DNA of 64,000 nt from Desulfosoma sp. (GCA_037481875.1 JBBFKY010000001.1:221782-285781), one strand, 5' to 3'; positions 8,837 to 17,777 are shown, numbered from the stretch's first letter. A program made the numbers and translations. The notes: a model not told the origin generated them from the letters alone.

Positions 8837-9790
8837 TCACGACTCCCTTTGCCCTAAGCAGCGCTCTAAAAAGCGCCGAAAAACATAAGCGTTTTTCAGG
8901 TAGAGTTCTCGAGCTTCCCAAATACTGATGCTTTGAAATCGAATGGATCGACCCGGCGCGGTTTGCACCAAGAGCGGTAGGTCTCCGGAAAACACTGTGG
9001 CGATCTTGGCGTACCCTCCTGTGGTAGGCCGATCCGCCAAAAGCACGAAAGGCAAGCCCTCTCCAGGAACTTGAATGGCTCCATGGGCTAGCCCTTCTGA
9101 AATGATGTCGGCCGTATGCCGATGTTGGAGTCGAGGCCCTTCCAGCATCATGCCCATGCGGTCGCTGCGTGGTGTCACCTGGTATGAAGCTGAAAAGAAA
9201 AGATCGATTGATGGAGGAAGAAAGGCGTCTTCCTGAGGTCCAAGAACAACACGGATTGTGGGATGTTCTTGGTAGGGTGGGCGCAAGAATTCGGGAATGC
9301 GGAGTACAGGTGGATATTGAGGGGAATTCGTAGCCAAAACATCCCCTTGACGCAAAGCTCTCCCCTCCAGCCCTCCGAATCGTCCCCGAAGATAAGTGGA
9401 TCGACTTCCCAAAACCAAAGGCACGTCAATACCCCCGGCAAGACACACATAGTGCCATATGCCACAGCCTTTGGATTCAACCCGAAGCACATCTCCGGCT
9501 TCAGCCAAATGCGAGGTCCAGGAAGGTACTGGATGCTCGTTGAGAAAAACTTGAGGGTTAAAGCCTGTGACGGCAAAGAAAGTGCGGGTAAAAAACCGCG
9601 CTTGAAAGCCGCCTACGGAAATTTCCAGAGCTGCCGCATCAGGGATGTTGCCCACCAGCACATTGCCAAGCTTTAAGGCCGCACGGTCCATGGCCCCGGA
9701 GACAGGGACCCCTTTGTCCTGGTATCCGTAACGCCCTTGGTCCTGTACGGTGGTCAACAGCCCCGGTTCTTCAACGTGTAAGGTTTTCAT
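8837..9790 (-). CDS. pxpC: 5-oxoprolinase subunit C (biotin-dependent carboxyltransferase-like)
   Basis: 317 residues of the KipA/PxpC family. TTVQDQGRYGYQDKGVPVSG is near the N-terminus and GLAHGAIQVPGEGLPFVL is in the C-terminal half. PxpC and PxpB together phosphorylate or activate 5-oxoproline for PxpA. The ATG at 9790 is chosen because it opens the conserved region directly (MKTLHVEEPGLLTTVQ). It overlaps the 3' end of pxpB by 20 bp, which fits coupled translation. An earlier ATG at 9811 would add seven residues. Confidence 0.93.
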   Translation of the reverse strand: MKTLHVEEPGLLTTVQDQGRYGYQDKGVPVSGAMDRAALKLGNVLVGNIPDAAALEISVGGFQARFFTRTFFAVTGFNPQVFLNEHPVPSWTSHLAEAGDVLRVESKGCGIWHYVCLAGGIDVPLVLGSRSTYLRGRFGGLEGRALRQGDVLATNSPQYPPVLRIPEFLRPPYQEHPTIRVVLGPQEDAFLPPSIDLFFSASYQVTPRSDRMGMMLEGPRLQHRHTADIISEGLAHGAIQVPGEGLPFVLLADRPTTGGYAKIATVFSGDLPLLVQTAPGRSIRFQSISIWEARELYLKNAYVFRRFLERCLGQRES

Positions 9791-10454
9791 ACTGGTCCCT
9801 AGAGATGGCATAAAAACGTACCTTCATTCCCGCCTCCACCAAAAAGGGCGGTTCTCGATGTGCATCGAAAAGCCGAAGCGGCGTTCGGCCGATAATCTGC
9901 CACCCACCTGGGCTCTCGATGGGATAAATGCCCGTTTGTTGCTCAGCAATACCCACACTGCCCGCGGGGACTTTGGAACGCGGCGTTTTTTTACGGGGTG
10001 TGGCAAGGCCGGCATCCAATCCGCCCAGATACGGAAACCCTGGAGTGAACCCGATCATGTACACGTGATACATGGGGGCTGTGTGTCGTCGAACGACTTC
10101 GTCCTCAGTCAGACCATGGAAAGCGGCCAGTTCGGCCAAATCCGGCCCAAATTCTGCTCCGTAACAGACGGGGATGTCCACACAGGTTTCAACATCTTGA
10201 TCACTCTCTTGAAGTTCCTGCAGGAATTTCTGGATGGTCGTCATGAGGCGTTCGAGGGAGCAGAGTTCCGGATCGTATTGCACGAAAAGGGATCGGTAGG
10301 TGGGATTGAGGGACAGGATGCCGGCCGGCGGGCTTTGTTTGAAGGTACGGCATAACGCGTGCACCTTCCGGTTCACTTCAAGGTCAATGCCATCACCAAG
10401 TTCCACCGAAAGGGCCGTCTCTCCACAAAGGCGAAATCGAGGAAAAACGTTCAT
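9771..10454 (-). CDS. pxpB: 5-oxoprolinase subunit B (KipI family)
   Basis: 227 residues with KipI/PxpB signatures: CGETALSVELGDGID at the N-terminus, SLNPTYRSLFVQYDP, GFTPGFPYLGGLD, and PAGSVGIAEQQTGIYP. The protein forms the B/C pair of 5-oxoprolinase. The ATG at 10454 follows GAGGGGAG; an upstream ATG at 10502 lacks such a site. It is the first gene of the pxpB-pxpC-pxpA set. The nearby TRAP genes suggest uptake of a carboxylate feeding this pathway, but this is inference. Confidence 0.94.
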   Translation of the reverse strand: MNVFPRFRLCGETALSVELGDGIDLEVNRKVHALCRTFKQSPPAGILSLNPTYRSLFVQYDPELCSLERLMTTIQKFLQELQESDQDVETCVDIPVCYGAEFGPDLAELAAFHGLTEDEVVRRHTAPMYHVYMIGFTPGFPYLGGLDAGLATPRKKTPRSKVPAGSVGIAEQQTGIYPIESPGGWQIIGRTPLRLFDAHREPPFLVEAGMKVRFYAISRDQYENLTR

Positions 10455-10604
10455 AAGGCTCCCCTCTTGCCATAACCCAAATTCGTTCCATGCTCGTCCC
10501 ATAGGAGCCGGTCCGAGAACGAATTTTTCCCTGGGAAGTCGGCCGTACCGCCTTCACAAATGGCGTGCCGGAGGCCCGCGCTTCCAGGAAAACCAAGGTT
10601 TTGA

Positions 10605-10638
10605 GACGTGGGGGCACGGCGCGCCGTGTCCCCACGTC
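10605..10638. repeat. Palindromic repeat, REP-like
   Basis: A 34-bp near-perfect palindrome: GACGTGGGGGCACGGC (10605-10620) pairs with GCCGTGTCCCCACGTC (10623-10638) with a single G-U position. The core GGGGCAC...GTGTCCCC resembles the intergenic repeats at 31848, 34190-34356 and 41330. No U run follows, so it is better read as a dispersed repeat than a terminator. Confidence 0.65.
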
Positions 10639-10825
10639 ATGACCTAGAATGGCTCATTTTCAATGGTCGGACAAGCTCCTAGGGCCCTAAGCCGGCAGGT
10701 TATCCTGATCCTAGGATCGAAGACCTGCCGCGCTGCGCATCGCGCTTATCTGGCATAACCCACAATGGATATCCAGAGGAAAAGAGAGCGCTCTCAATGA
10801 ACGAGCGAACCTTTCTTTTTTTGGC

Positions 10826-10854
10826 TTGACTTGGCATCAGCTCTTTGGGATAAA
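10826..10854 (+). promoter_or_regulatory. Candidate sigma-70 promoter for the first OFA carrier
   Basis: TTGACT, 17 bases, GATAAA. The -35 box matches five of six consensus positions and the -10 box four of six. It is about 600 bases upstream of the carrier start. It is the best-looking site in this gap, but not unique enough to be sure. Confidence 0.35.
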
Positions 10855-11452
10855 CTGCGATCGATAAGTCCTGCGCCCTTCACGCATTTCCTATGAACAC
10901 GGTGTTTCTTTCTCTTTCCTATTCGTGCGGTGACCCTCTATGTCAAGACTGCCTGTCTTCTCGGCACGGGCGAGGTCGGTTGTTTGCAGCAGGGCGAAAT
11001 TGTCTCGGTTTAGAGAAAGGAGGTGGGATGATTTAAGGTGTGTGAACCCGCTCGAAAGAAGTGGGCCAGCGGCGGGTTCAAGAAGAGAGGAGTCTTTTTC
11101 TTTGCTGTTTTCACAATCATTTTACTTCGTTCTGTGACAATTGGCGTGCAAAGTGGATACACTCCTTAACGCACGACGATGCGGCTGCGGCAGCGCCGAT
11201 TTCAGCGGTGGAAATTCCTTTACGGAAAACGTTCGCACCCTGTTCCAGTGAATCAGCGTGTCGTGATGCCTTCCAATGTCCCTTCCCCTGTCATTTTCTC
11301 AGGACTCTCTAGGTTAGATTCTCTTGCCGGACACAAGCTTTGTGTTGAGAGCCGGTTTCTTCGATGATGCCTTCATTGAAGAAAACAGGCCAGGATGGCC
11401 GAAATGGCCATAGAGTCGAAGTCCCTAAATAGGAAGGGAAGGAGGGAGAAAA

Positions 11453-12736
11453 ATGGCGGATAAAGTTCCAGGAAGAGCGTGGGTGGTCACGTTTGCAGGA
11501 ACCGCCATTAACCTGTGTTTGGGTATCCTTTATGCCTGGAGTGTTTGGGCGAAGGAACTTATCAACGAGAAGATGGTCGGACAGCCGATGACCGGCCTCA
11601 ACGAGGGCTGGTCTTATCTCAACAACGCTCAGGCATCCGTGCCGTTTTCCTTGTGCGTTATTATCTTTGCGCTTTTAATGATCCCCGGGGGGCGCATTCA
11701 GGATAAGTTCGGCCCAAAGGTTGGAGCCACCACAGGAGGTTTGTTCCTTGCGGCAGGATGCCTTTTGTCCGGGTATCTGAAATCTTACACAGGCCTCATT
11801 ATTGGTTTCGGCGTCTTGGGCGGTATCGGCATGGGCATTGGTTATGCCGCTCCGACCCCGGCAGCTCTTAAATGGTTCGGTCCGCATAAGCGTGGCCTCA
11901 TTGCAGGCTTGGTGGTAGGCGGCTACGGCGGCGCAGCCCTGTACGTATCTCCTTTGGCGGCCTACCTGATCAAATCGGGCGGTCTAACCTACAGCTTTTA
12001 CTTTCTGGGCATTATGTTTGCGGCGGTTACCATCATTGCCGGTCAGCTTCTGGCCTGGCCCCCTCCCGGCTATGTGCCTCCGGCGCCTCCTGTGAAAGCC
12101 GGCCCGACCCCTAGCATCACGAAAGTGGATTGGGTGGCAAGCGACATGGTGAAGACGTGGCAGTTCTATGCGCTGGTTTTCATGTTCATCGGCACGACTC
12201 AATCGGGTCTTCTCATCATCGCCAATGCAGCGAAGATCCTTGCAGAAGCAGCCAAAGAAAGTCCGTTTTTTGCTGCTAACGCCTGGATTCTGGCTTCCTA
12301 CGGTGGCCTTGTGAACGCCTTGGGACGTGTGGGAACAGGTCTGTATTCGGATAAAATTGGACGAGCCAATGCTTACACCGTCAACTGTCTTGTGTCCGCC
12401 TTGTGCCTTTTTGCGCTGCCCGCCATCGTCGCTTCGAAGAACCTGTTCTTCTTGTTCCTCGCTGTGGGAATCGCTTACTGGCAGTATGGCGGCGGGCTAG
12501 CTTTGATGCCGTCCTTTACGGCGGACTTTTATGGTCCCAAGAACCTGGGCTTCAACTACGGTTTGGTGTTCATCGGGTGGGGTCTCGGGTTCTTTATGGC
12601 TCGGCTGGGCGGGACCATCAAAGACATTACCGGAAGCCTCAATTGGGCTTTCTATCTCTCCGGTCTTGTTTTGGTCATCGCCGTCATTGTGTGCCGGCTC
12701 ACGAAACGTCCTATGGCCGTCGGTGAAACACACTAA
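11453..12736 (+). CDS. OFA-family MFS transporter (monocarboxylate/oxalate-formate antiporter type)
   Basis: 427 residues, about twelve membrane helices. Family motifs are INLCLGILYAWSVW in helix 1, [13 protein letters not shown] (the MFS A-loop), [20 protein letters not shown], and [17 protein letters not shown] near the end. OFA proteins exchange or import small carboxylates such as oxalate, formate, lactate or pyruvate; the substrate here cannot be read from sequence. The ATG follows AGGAGGG. It is a close paralogue of the protein at 18893-20158, and both begin with a [17 protein letters not shown] segment. A rho-independent terminator lies about 110 bases downstream. Confidence 0.92.
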   Translation: MADKVPGRAWVVTFAGTAINLCLGILYAWSVWAKELINEKMVGQPMTGLNEGWSYLNNAQASVPFSLCVIIFALLMIPGGRIQDKFGPKVGATTGGLFLAAGCLLSGYLKSYTGLIIGFGVLGGIGMGIGYAAPTPAALKWFGPHKRGLIAGLVVGGYGGAALYVSPLAAYLIKSGGLTYSFYFLGIMFAAVTIIAGQLLAWPPPGYVPPAPPVKAGPTPSITKVDWVASDMVKTWQFYALVFMFIGTTQSGLLIIANAAKILAEAAKESPFFAANAWILASYGGLVNALGRVGTGLYSDKIGRANAYTVNCLVSALCLFALPAIVASKNLFFLFLAVGIAYWQYGGGLALMPSFTADFYGPKNLGFNYGLVFIGWGLGFFMARLGGTIKDITGSLNWAFYLSGLVLVIAVIVCRLTKRPMAVGETH

Positions 12737-12845
12737 TGTGAACCAGGGAACCTCGTGGAAACGGTCGCACGGGGTCCCTGAGAAAAGTTTTTAAGAAGGG
12801 AAAATGTGCATGGAAGGCCGCGGGTGCTGGGCGCTCTGGCCTTAG

Positions 12846-12875
12846 GGAAGGCAGGAAGCAGACTTCCTGCCTTCC
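12846..12875 (+). terminator. Rho-independent terminator after the first OFA carrier
   Basis: A 13-bp perfect stem (GGAAGGCAGGAAG, 12846-12858, with CTTCCTGCCTTCC, 12863-12875) closes the tetraloop CAGA and is followed by TGTTTC. The U run is short, but the stem is strong. Confidence 0.7.
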
Positions 12876-12908
12876 TGTTTCTGAGGTATTGAGGAGGTAT
12901 GATGGCCC

Positions 12909-13562
12909 ATGGAAGTGCGTCCGCTTTTTCCCATTCCCTTTTTTCTCCATCCTGACCTTGTGGCTTTGGATGATGCCATCGCTTTCAGTGTCGCTGTTTT
13001 AGTGGCCGTATTGGTCAACGCAGAAGGGCAGGCGGTTGCGGCAACCCTTCTTGGAGACAAACGCCCCGGGGCCAAGGATCGTCTTCATTTCAACGCCTTT
13101 TTGCATTTGGACCTTTTGGGCACCCTGTCTTTTTTGGCTACAGGCATGGGCTGGGCCAAAACTGTGTCCGTGGACACAAGCAAATTCAAATATCCTGATC
13201 TTTATCTTGTGATGACTCGAGCGGCCGGCCCCTTTGCCAATTTTCTTATGGCGAACATCGCCGGCAGTTTGGCCTGGCTTCTCAAAAGCATTTCCTTGGA
13301 TCCCCGAGTGTTTCTCATGGTCGTGGCAGTCAATTTGACCGTGACGGTGTACCATCTCGTGCCGCTTCTGCCCATGGCGGCCGGTACCTTGGTTTCCGTC
13401 ACTCTCATCCCAAAGGCTTCACGCCTGCAACAATCTTACCAGCAGCTGGGGCCTTACATTCTTTTGTTCGTCCTTGTTATGGATCGGCTACTCCACGGGG
13501 AAGTTGTGGGAAAGTTTCTGGCTCCTTTCGTCCGCGACCTTTTCACCCTTTTGACAACGTGA
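12909..13562 (+). CDS. Site-2-protease-like (M50) membrane protein lacking the zinc motif
   Basis: 217 residues with five or so hydrophobic segments. It keeps the outline of the small M50 peptidases: LLGDKRPGAKDRLHFNAFLHLD matches the usual GD..A...GR...NP..H.D stretch (in parts), followed by GWAKTVSV and RAAGPFANFLMA. At the place where HExxH should be it reads NAEGQ (residues 37-41), so both zinc histidines are missing. It is probably not a protease; it may bind membrane substrates or partners. The ATG at 12909 follows GAGGAGGT. It lies between the first OFA carrier and a DUF554 gene. Confidence 0.7.
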   Translation: MEVRPLFPIPFFLHPDLVALDDAIAFSVAVLVAVLVNAEGQAVAATLLGDKRPGAKDRLHFNAFLHLDLLGTLSFLATGMGWAKTVSVDTSKFKYPDLYLVMTRAAGPFANFLMANIAGSLAWLLKSISLDPRVFLMVVAVNLTVTVYHLVPLLPMAAGTLVSVTLIPKASRLQQSYQQLGPYILLFVLVMDRLLHGEVVGKFLAPFVRDLFTLLTT

Positions 13563-13763
13563 TCCCCCTGTTCAATAAAGCGTCTCATGAAGGCCGGTCG
13601 GAGATTGCCTCTTGCCTCCTGAAAACGATACCGGTATGGTCCAGCGCCGTGCCCTATGCCTTCAAGACGAACGCCTTGGGACGAAAGCTTTTCTTTGCCA
13701 GGAAAGTCGTCTGCGCGTAAAAAGGGCGCTGCCTGAGCAACAGAGACAAGAAGGAACGGGTTC

Positions 13764-14468
13764 ATGCTGGGGACGACGCTCAATGTGACCACGGTGATTG
13801 CCGGCGGCCTGATTGGCAGCATGCTTGGAGCTCGCTTACCGGAAAAAACACGGCATACCGTCATGAACGGGCTTGGCCTGGTCACCGTGGTTGTGGGAAT
13901 TCAGATGGCTTTGCAGACGCAGAACATTTTGATTGTTCTAGGAGGTGTCTTGCTGGGCGGTCTCTTGGGGGAAGGGCTTCGTCTTCAAAACGGCTTGGAA
14001 AAGCTCGGGGGATTCCTGCAGAATATTTTCAAGTCCAAGTCTTCATCATCCTTGAGTGAAGGTTTTGTCACGGCAAGCCTGGTCTTTTGTGTGGGCCCTA
14101 TGGCTATTCTCGGATCCATTCAGGATGGCCTCGGCGGCGATTTCAGGCTTTTGGCTGTCAAATCCATGCTGGATGGGTTCGCAGCCATGGCTTTTTCAGC
14201 CACTCTAGGCTGGGGTGTCATCTTGTCGGCTGGCAGCGTGTTTACTTTTCAAGGCTCCATAACCCTCATGGCCTCGGTTTTGGATCGTCTGCTGTCTACG
14301 AACATGATCACGGAGATGTCTGCGACCGGTGGGTTGCTCATCATGGCCATCGGATTGAAGCTCCTGGGCATCAAGGATGTTCGAGTGGCCAATTTTCTTC
14401 CGGCATTGGCCGTGGCGCCGGCTATTGTTTCCCTCATACCCTGGATCAAGTCGTGGTGGCCGATTTGA
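13764..14468 (+). CDS. DUF554 family membrane protein
   Basis: 234 residues, mostly hydrophobic, about seven helices. It matches the DUF554/YdfK pattern: GTTLNVTTVIAGGLIGSMLG at the N-terminus, FVTASLVFCVGPMAILGSIQDG in the middle and SATGGLLIMAIGLKLLGIKD near the end. Function of the family is not established; transport has been suggested. The ATG follows AAGGAACGGG. It ends 52 bp before thrC and is on the same strand. Confidence 0.85.
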   Translation: MLGTTLNVTTVIAGGLIGSMLGARLPEKTRHTVMNGLGLVTVVVGIQMALQTQNILIVLGGVLLGGLLGEGLRLQNGLEKLGGFLQNIFKSKSSSSLSEGFVTASLVFCVGPMAILGSIQDGLGGDFRLLAVKSMLDGFAAMAFSATLGWGVILSAGSVFTFQGSITLMASVLDRLLSTNMITEMSATGGLLIMAIGLKLLGIKDVRVANFLPALAVAPAIVSLIPWIKSWWPI

Positions 14469-14520
14469 TGTGCTAAAGGCAGCCGAAGAACACGGTCTTG
14501 CAGGACAAGGAGCAGGAGGC

Positions 14521-16026
14521 ATGAAGATTTTGGATTTTCCCGATACCATTCGAGATCTTATTGTTCCAAAGGTCTCCGGAACCTACGTGTACCGATGCCT
14601 GGCATGTCAGGCGACATTTGACGTAGGTCGGCTGCTTTACACCTGTCCGGAGTGCCGAAGTGTCTTGATGATTGAAGACGAGGATTGGGATCGCCTTAAA
14701 CAAACCCCCGGACCTCAGTGGCGGCGCATCTTTGATTATCGGGCCATGCTCAATGAGCCGTCCCTAAAAGGCATCTACCGATTCCATGAGCTTTTGGGCT
14801 CCATTTTACCCCTTGAGGCGGTGATTTACTTGGGTGAAGGACACACGCCTGTGGTTCAGGCCAACGGACGCATGCGGGACTGGGCTGGCCGACCTTTCTT
14901 TTTCAAAAATGACGGGCAAAATCCCAGCGCTTCCTTCAAGGACCGCGGTATGGCCAGTGCCTTCAGTTATTTGCAGTATCTTATGAAAACCCGAGGGATG
15001 CGAAACGTCTTGGCCGTGTGCGCTTCCACCGGGGACACTTCCGCAGCCGCCGCGCTGTACGCTTCCTATTTCGTGGAAGGCGTACGTTCCGCGGTGCTTT
15101 TGCCTCACGGTAAGGTCACTCCCCAGCAACTGGGTCAGCCCTTGGGGAGCGGCGCCCGTGTCATCGAAATCCCAGGCGTTTTTGATGACTGCATGAAGAT
15201 CGTCGAATACCTTTCGGAACGTTACCCGGTGGCTTTGATGAATTCCAAAAATGCTTGGCGCATTTTAGGGCAGGAATCCTACAGTTACGAGATCGCTCAG
15301 GCGTTTGACTACGACGTGGAACGTCTCGTGGTCGTGGTTCCCATCGGTAATGCGGGAAACATTACGGCGGTCATGGCTGGTTTCCTGAAACTATACGATC
15401 TGGGCATTATTCCAGCCCTTCCGAGGATTCTTGGAGTCCAGTCTGAACATGCCAACCCTGTGTATCTGTACTACGAGCAGGCGGACCCTCAAAAGCGCGT
15501 TTTTAGGCCTGTAACGGTTAAGCCGAGCGTGGCTCAGGCGGCCATGATCGGTAATCCCGTGTCCATGCCTCGAGTCATTCGGCTGGTGGAGCAATTCCGG
15601 AATGTTGCCGGTGGAGATGCGGTCCAGGTCGTTCAGGTGAGCGAACAAGAAATCATGGATGCCATGCTTTTGGCGAATCGAAACGGTCATATCGCCTGTA
15701 CGCAGGGTGGAGAATGCCTGGCGGGATTTCACCGAGCCGTGGAACAAGGGCGTGTGCCGAAAGGTTTTGTGGGGGTGTTGGATGCAACGGCTCATGCTTT
15801 GAAGTTTGCAGGATTCCAGGAAAAATATTTCGAAGACCGCTTCGAACCGGAATTTCACGTGGTGCCCAAAGAATCCTTACGGAATCGGCCGGTTCTTGTG
15901 ACCCCAGGGCCGGGCGTGCCGTGTCCCGAGCCGGGCAAGTCCATGAGTCCCAAAGATTTTCAGTCCTTTGTGGCCTCGACGGCTCAGGCCGTAGCGGCTC
16001 TTCTTGGCTTAAGCCAAGATACCTAG
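14521..16026 (+). CDS. thrC: Threonine synthase
   Basis: 501 residues. An N-terminal zinc-ribbon-like segment (Cys26, Cys29, Cys42, Cys45) precedes the PLP fold. QNPSASFKDRG contains Lys140, the PLP lysine. The Ser/Thr-rich ASTGDTSAAAALYA and PIGNAGNITAVMAG phosphate-binding loops are also present. It converts O-phosphohomoserine to threonine in the cytoplasm. The ATG at 14521 follows GGAGCAGGAGG and begins MKILDFPDTI; a longer open frame upstream overlaps the DUF554 gene and lacks a ribosome site. The gamma carbonic anhydrase gene follows after 28 bp. Confidence 0.94.
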   Translation: MKILDFPDTIRDLIVPKVSGTYVYRCLACQATFDVGRLLYTCPECRSVLMIEDEDWDRLKQTPGPQWRRIFDYRAMLNEPSLKGIYRFHELLGSILPLEAVIYLGEGHTPVVQANGRMRDWAGRPFFFKNDGQNPSASFKDRGMASAFSYLQYLMKTRGMRNVLAVCASTGDTSAAAALYASYFVEGVRSAVLLPHGKVTPQQLGQPLGSGARVIEIPGVFDDCMKIVEYLSERYPVALMNSKNAWRILGQESYSYEIAQAFDYDVERLVVVVPIGNAGNITAVMAGFLKLYDLGIIPALPRILGVQSEHANPVYLYYEQADPQKRVFRPVTVKPSVAQAAMIGNPVSMPRVIRLVEQFRNVAGGDAVQVVQVSEQEIMDAMLLANRNGHIACTQGGECLAGFHRAVEQGRVPKGFVGVLDATAHALKFAGFQEKYFEDRFEPEFHVVPKESLRNRPVLVTPGPGVPCPEPGKSMSPKDFQSFVASTAQAVAALLGLSQDT

Positions 16027-16054
16027 CCGGAGACAAGGAAGGAGGGAAGGGACA

Positions 16055-16684
16055 ATGTCGAGCGCCGGGAAAGAAACCTGTCACGCCGCTCCGAACCTTG
16101 GAGTATCCGGATTGGTGAAATCTCGTGCTGAAGGTATCCTTTCCTATAAGGGAATTTTTCCCACGTTGGGACAGGACGTCTTTATCGCTCCAGGAGCGTG
16201 GGTGATCGGGGATGTGCATGTTGGGGATCGGACCAGTATCTGGTTCAACACGGTCGTGCGTGGAGATGTGAATTTCATTCGCATCGGGTGTGACACCAAC
16301 ATTCAAGACAACGTCACCTTGCATGTGACGGGAAAAAAGTTTCCCTTGTTCATTGGGGATCGCGTGACAGTAGGACATCAGGCCGTGGTCCATGGCTGTG
16401 TTGTGGAAGACGAGTGTCTTATCGGCATGGGCGCTATCGTTTTAGATGGGGCTCGCATCGGCAAAGGATCCATCGTGGCGGCTGGTGCCGTAGTCAGCCC
16501 GGGGACAGAGGTGCCGCCGGGAAGCGTGGTCATGGGAATTCCCGCCGAGGTCAAAAAAACACTCACGGAAGAAGAAAAGGAGAGAATTCGGGAAACGGCC
16601 GCCCATTATGTGAAATTGGCTCGGCGTTACATGGAGGACGAGGGGTTATCCAAGGAACGGCCGATCAAGGGTTTTTTGGGATAA
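16055..16684 (+). CDS. Gamma-class carbonic anhydrase-like hexapeptide-repeat protein
   Basis: 209 residues of left-handed beta-helix type: repeated [IV]GD.. turns such as WVIGDVHVGDRTSIWFNTVV and RGDVNFIRIG. Three candidate zinc histidines are visible in NVTLHVTG and VGHQAVVHG, as in Cam/CamH proteins. The last part is a C-terminal helix. An N-terminal extension of about 20 residues precedes the repeats. The ATG follows GGAGGGAAGGG. It may hydrate CO2 or be a bacterial gamma-CA homologue without activity; the metal ligands are present. Its 3' end overlaps the converging gene by 39 bp. Confidence 0.88.
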   Translation: MSSAGKETCHAAPNLGVSGLVKSRAEGILSYKGIFPTLGQDVFIAPGAWVIGDVHVGDRTSIWFNTVVRGDVNFIRIGCDTNIQDNVTLHVTGKKFPLFIGDRVTVGHQAVVHGCVVEDECLIGMGAIVLDGARIGKGSIVAAGAVVSPGTEVPPGSVVMGIPAEVKKTLTEEEKERIRETAAHYVKLARRYMEDEGLSKERPIKGFLG

Positions 16685-17509
16685 AGCTTCCTCGAGAGCT
16701 TTCGCCGCTTGATTCAGGTCGTCTTCGATCAAGAGTTCCGCATGCCTAAGTTGTTCTACGGATCGAAATTCGGACCCAAGAGCCAAAAAAATGCGGTGAT
16801 AGGACGACGGCTTGACACCCCAGAGCTCATAAGGGATGTGTATCTCCTCGTAGTGATCCCCTATAAAAAGATACTTTCCGAACCAGTCGAAACCATCTCT
16901 GCGATAGGGCCAATGGAGCTTCCATCGCCAAAGCTTCCCTATGGCTGCTTGCACTGGCCGAGAAGCCAGCCAAGAAGGTTGAACCGCCTGACCCAGTCGG
17001 TCCGAAAGAGCCTGATAGATTCCTTTGACCAGGTCGATATCTGTGATCACAAGCCCATAAAGGTACCAGTCTTGGGTGGTTTTCACCACAAAGGCCTGTT
17101 CCTCCAGAGTCAGGTACCGGTAGCTTGGGCAGAAATGGCCATCGCAGAGTTCCGCGCCGTAGAAAGAACACTGCCGAAGATCCTTGCCGTTGTGGAGCAA
17201 CGGATGAAGAAGGCATCCGACGCGCCGAGAAGCCGCATCCAAAAAGCCCACGAATTCACAGTTGAAAATGGTCTCAAACCTCTTGACGCTTCCATTGTTC
17301 CGGCTTCGCCAGTTTCGGCTGTGGAAGTGCAGCGCCTTTGGTGATAACTCGGGCATCTCGTGCTTTATGAAAGAGCTGTTACGCTGCAGCCTGCGGCTCA
17401 CGGCTTGACGCGTGTTGTCCTTGAAATTGTAAATGCCGCAGCAGGCGGCACAGGATTTTTGAGGGTCGGGCTGGCACAAATGGATAGGAAAGCTGCAGGC
17501 CGACTTCAT
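16646..17509 (-). CDS. Conserved cysteine-rich protein of unknown function
   Basis: 287 residues. The N-terminal CQPDPQKSCAACCGIYNF holds a CxxCC cluster and a second group, CSFYGAELCDGHFCPSY, lies near residue 115. Together they could bind a zinc ion or Fe-S cluster, somewhat as in YkgJ-type proteins. The rest is soluble and Trp/Tyr-rich. The ATG at 17509 is eight bases behind the stop of the 17517-17777 gene, so the two are an operon. A longer frame to 17695 runs through that upstream gene and is rejected. No function is assigned. Confidence 0.7.
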   Translation of the reverse strand: MKSACSFPIHLCQPDPQKSCAACCGIYNFKDNTRQAVSRRLQRNSSFIKHEMPELSPKALHFHSRNWRSRNNGSVKRFETIFNCEFVGFLDAASRRVGCLLHPLLHNGKDLRQCSFYGAELCDGHFCPSYRYLTLEEQAFVVKTTQDWYLYGLVITDIDLVKGIYQALSDRLGQAVQPSWLASRPVQAAIGKLWRWKLHWPYRRDGFDWFGKYLFIGDHYEEIHIPYELWGVKPSSYHRIFLALGSEFRSVEQLRHAELLIEDDLNQAAKALEEALSQKTLDRPFLG

Positions 17510-17516
17510 GAAACCG

Positions 17517-17777
17517 TCAAGACCCTCGAAGCCACTGATGGGAAGGCTGAATCCAAAAGCGTCCGGATGATTGGCCCTTGGATTCGATGCGAATGACCTT
17601 TCGATGTTCCAATTCCTCGGCGGCTTTCCACAAAGCCTCTTCCGAAGCGGTCCACTGGTGGCGAACGAGCTCGAAACCGGGCTCTCGGCCCTCATCCTCC
17701 AGGGCGCAAATCAAAATGTAGAGAGATACAGCATGCACACTCACTCCTAGATCAAACACAGCACGATCCATCAACAT
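17517..17777 (-). CDS. Small protein with possible winged-helix fold
   Basis: 86 residues: an N-terminal hydrophobic helix (DLGVSVHAVSLYILICALED), then TASEEALWKAAEELEHRKVI and RIESKGQSSGRFWIQP. The helix-helix-beta hairpin layout resembles a small winged helix, but no family was recognised. The ATG at 17777 has AAAGGA at nine bases; an ATG at 17783 is also possible. It is the first gene of a two-gene operon with the Cys-rich protein and is divergent from 17953. Confidence 0.55.
   Translation of the reverse strand: MLMDRAVFDLGVSVHAVSLYILICALEDEGREPGFELVRHQWTASEEALWKAAEELEHRKVIRIESKGQSSGRFWIQPSHQWLRGS

Larger units (their letters stand above)
10455..11452. other. Intergenic region between pxpB and the first OFA carrier (divergent)
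   Basis: About 1 kb without a credible gene. It holds the palindromic repeat at 10605-10638 and a possible promoter at 10826-10854. The carrier transcript would then have a leader of about 590 bases. Near 11023, AAAGGAGGTGGGATGATTTAA contains a strong ribosome site before a two-codon frame (Met-Ile-stop), which could be accidental or a leader minicistron. Short open frames at 10940-11367 have no recognisable content. Confidence 0.45.

Noticed and set aside
10455..11452. A riboswitch in the first OFA leader
   Set aside because: I could not match any known aptamer, and the leader start is itself uncertain.
15653..16393. A minus-strand open frame opposite thrC and carbonic anhydrase
   Set aside because: Antisense to clear genes on the plus strand; no ribosome site or motif.
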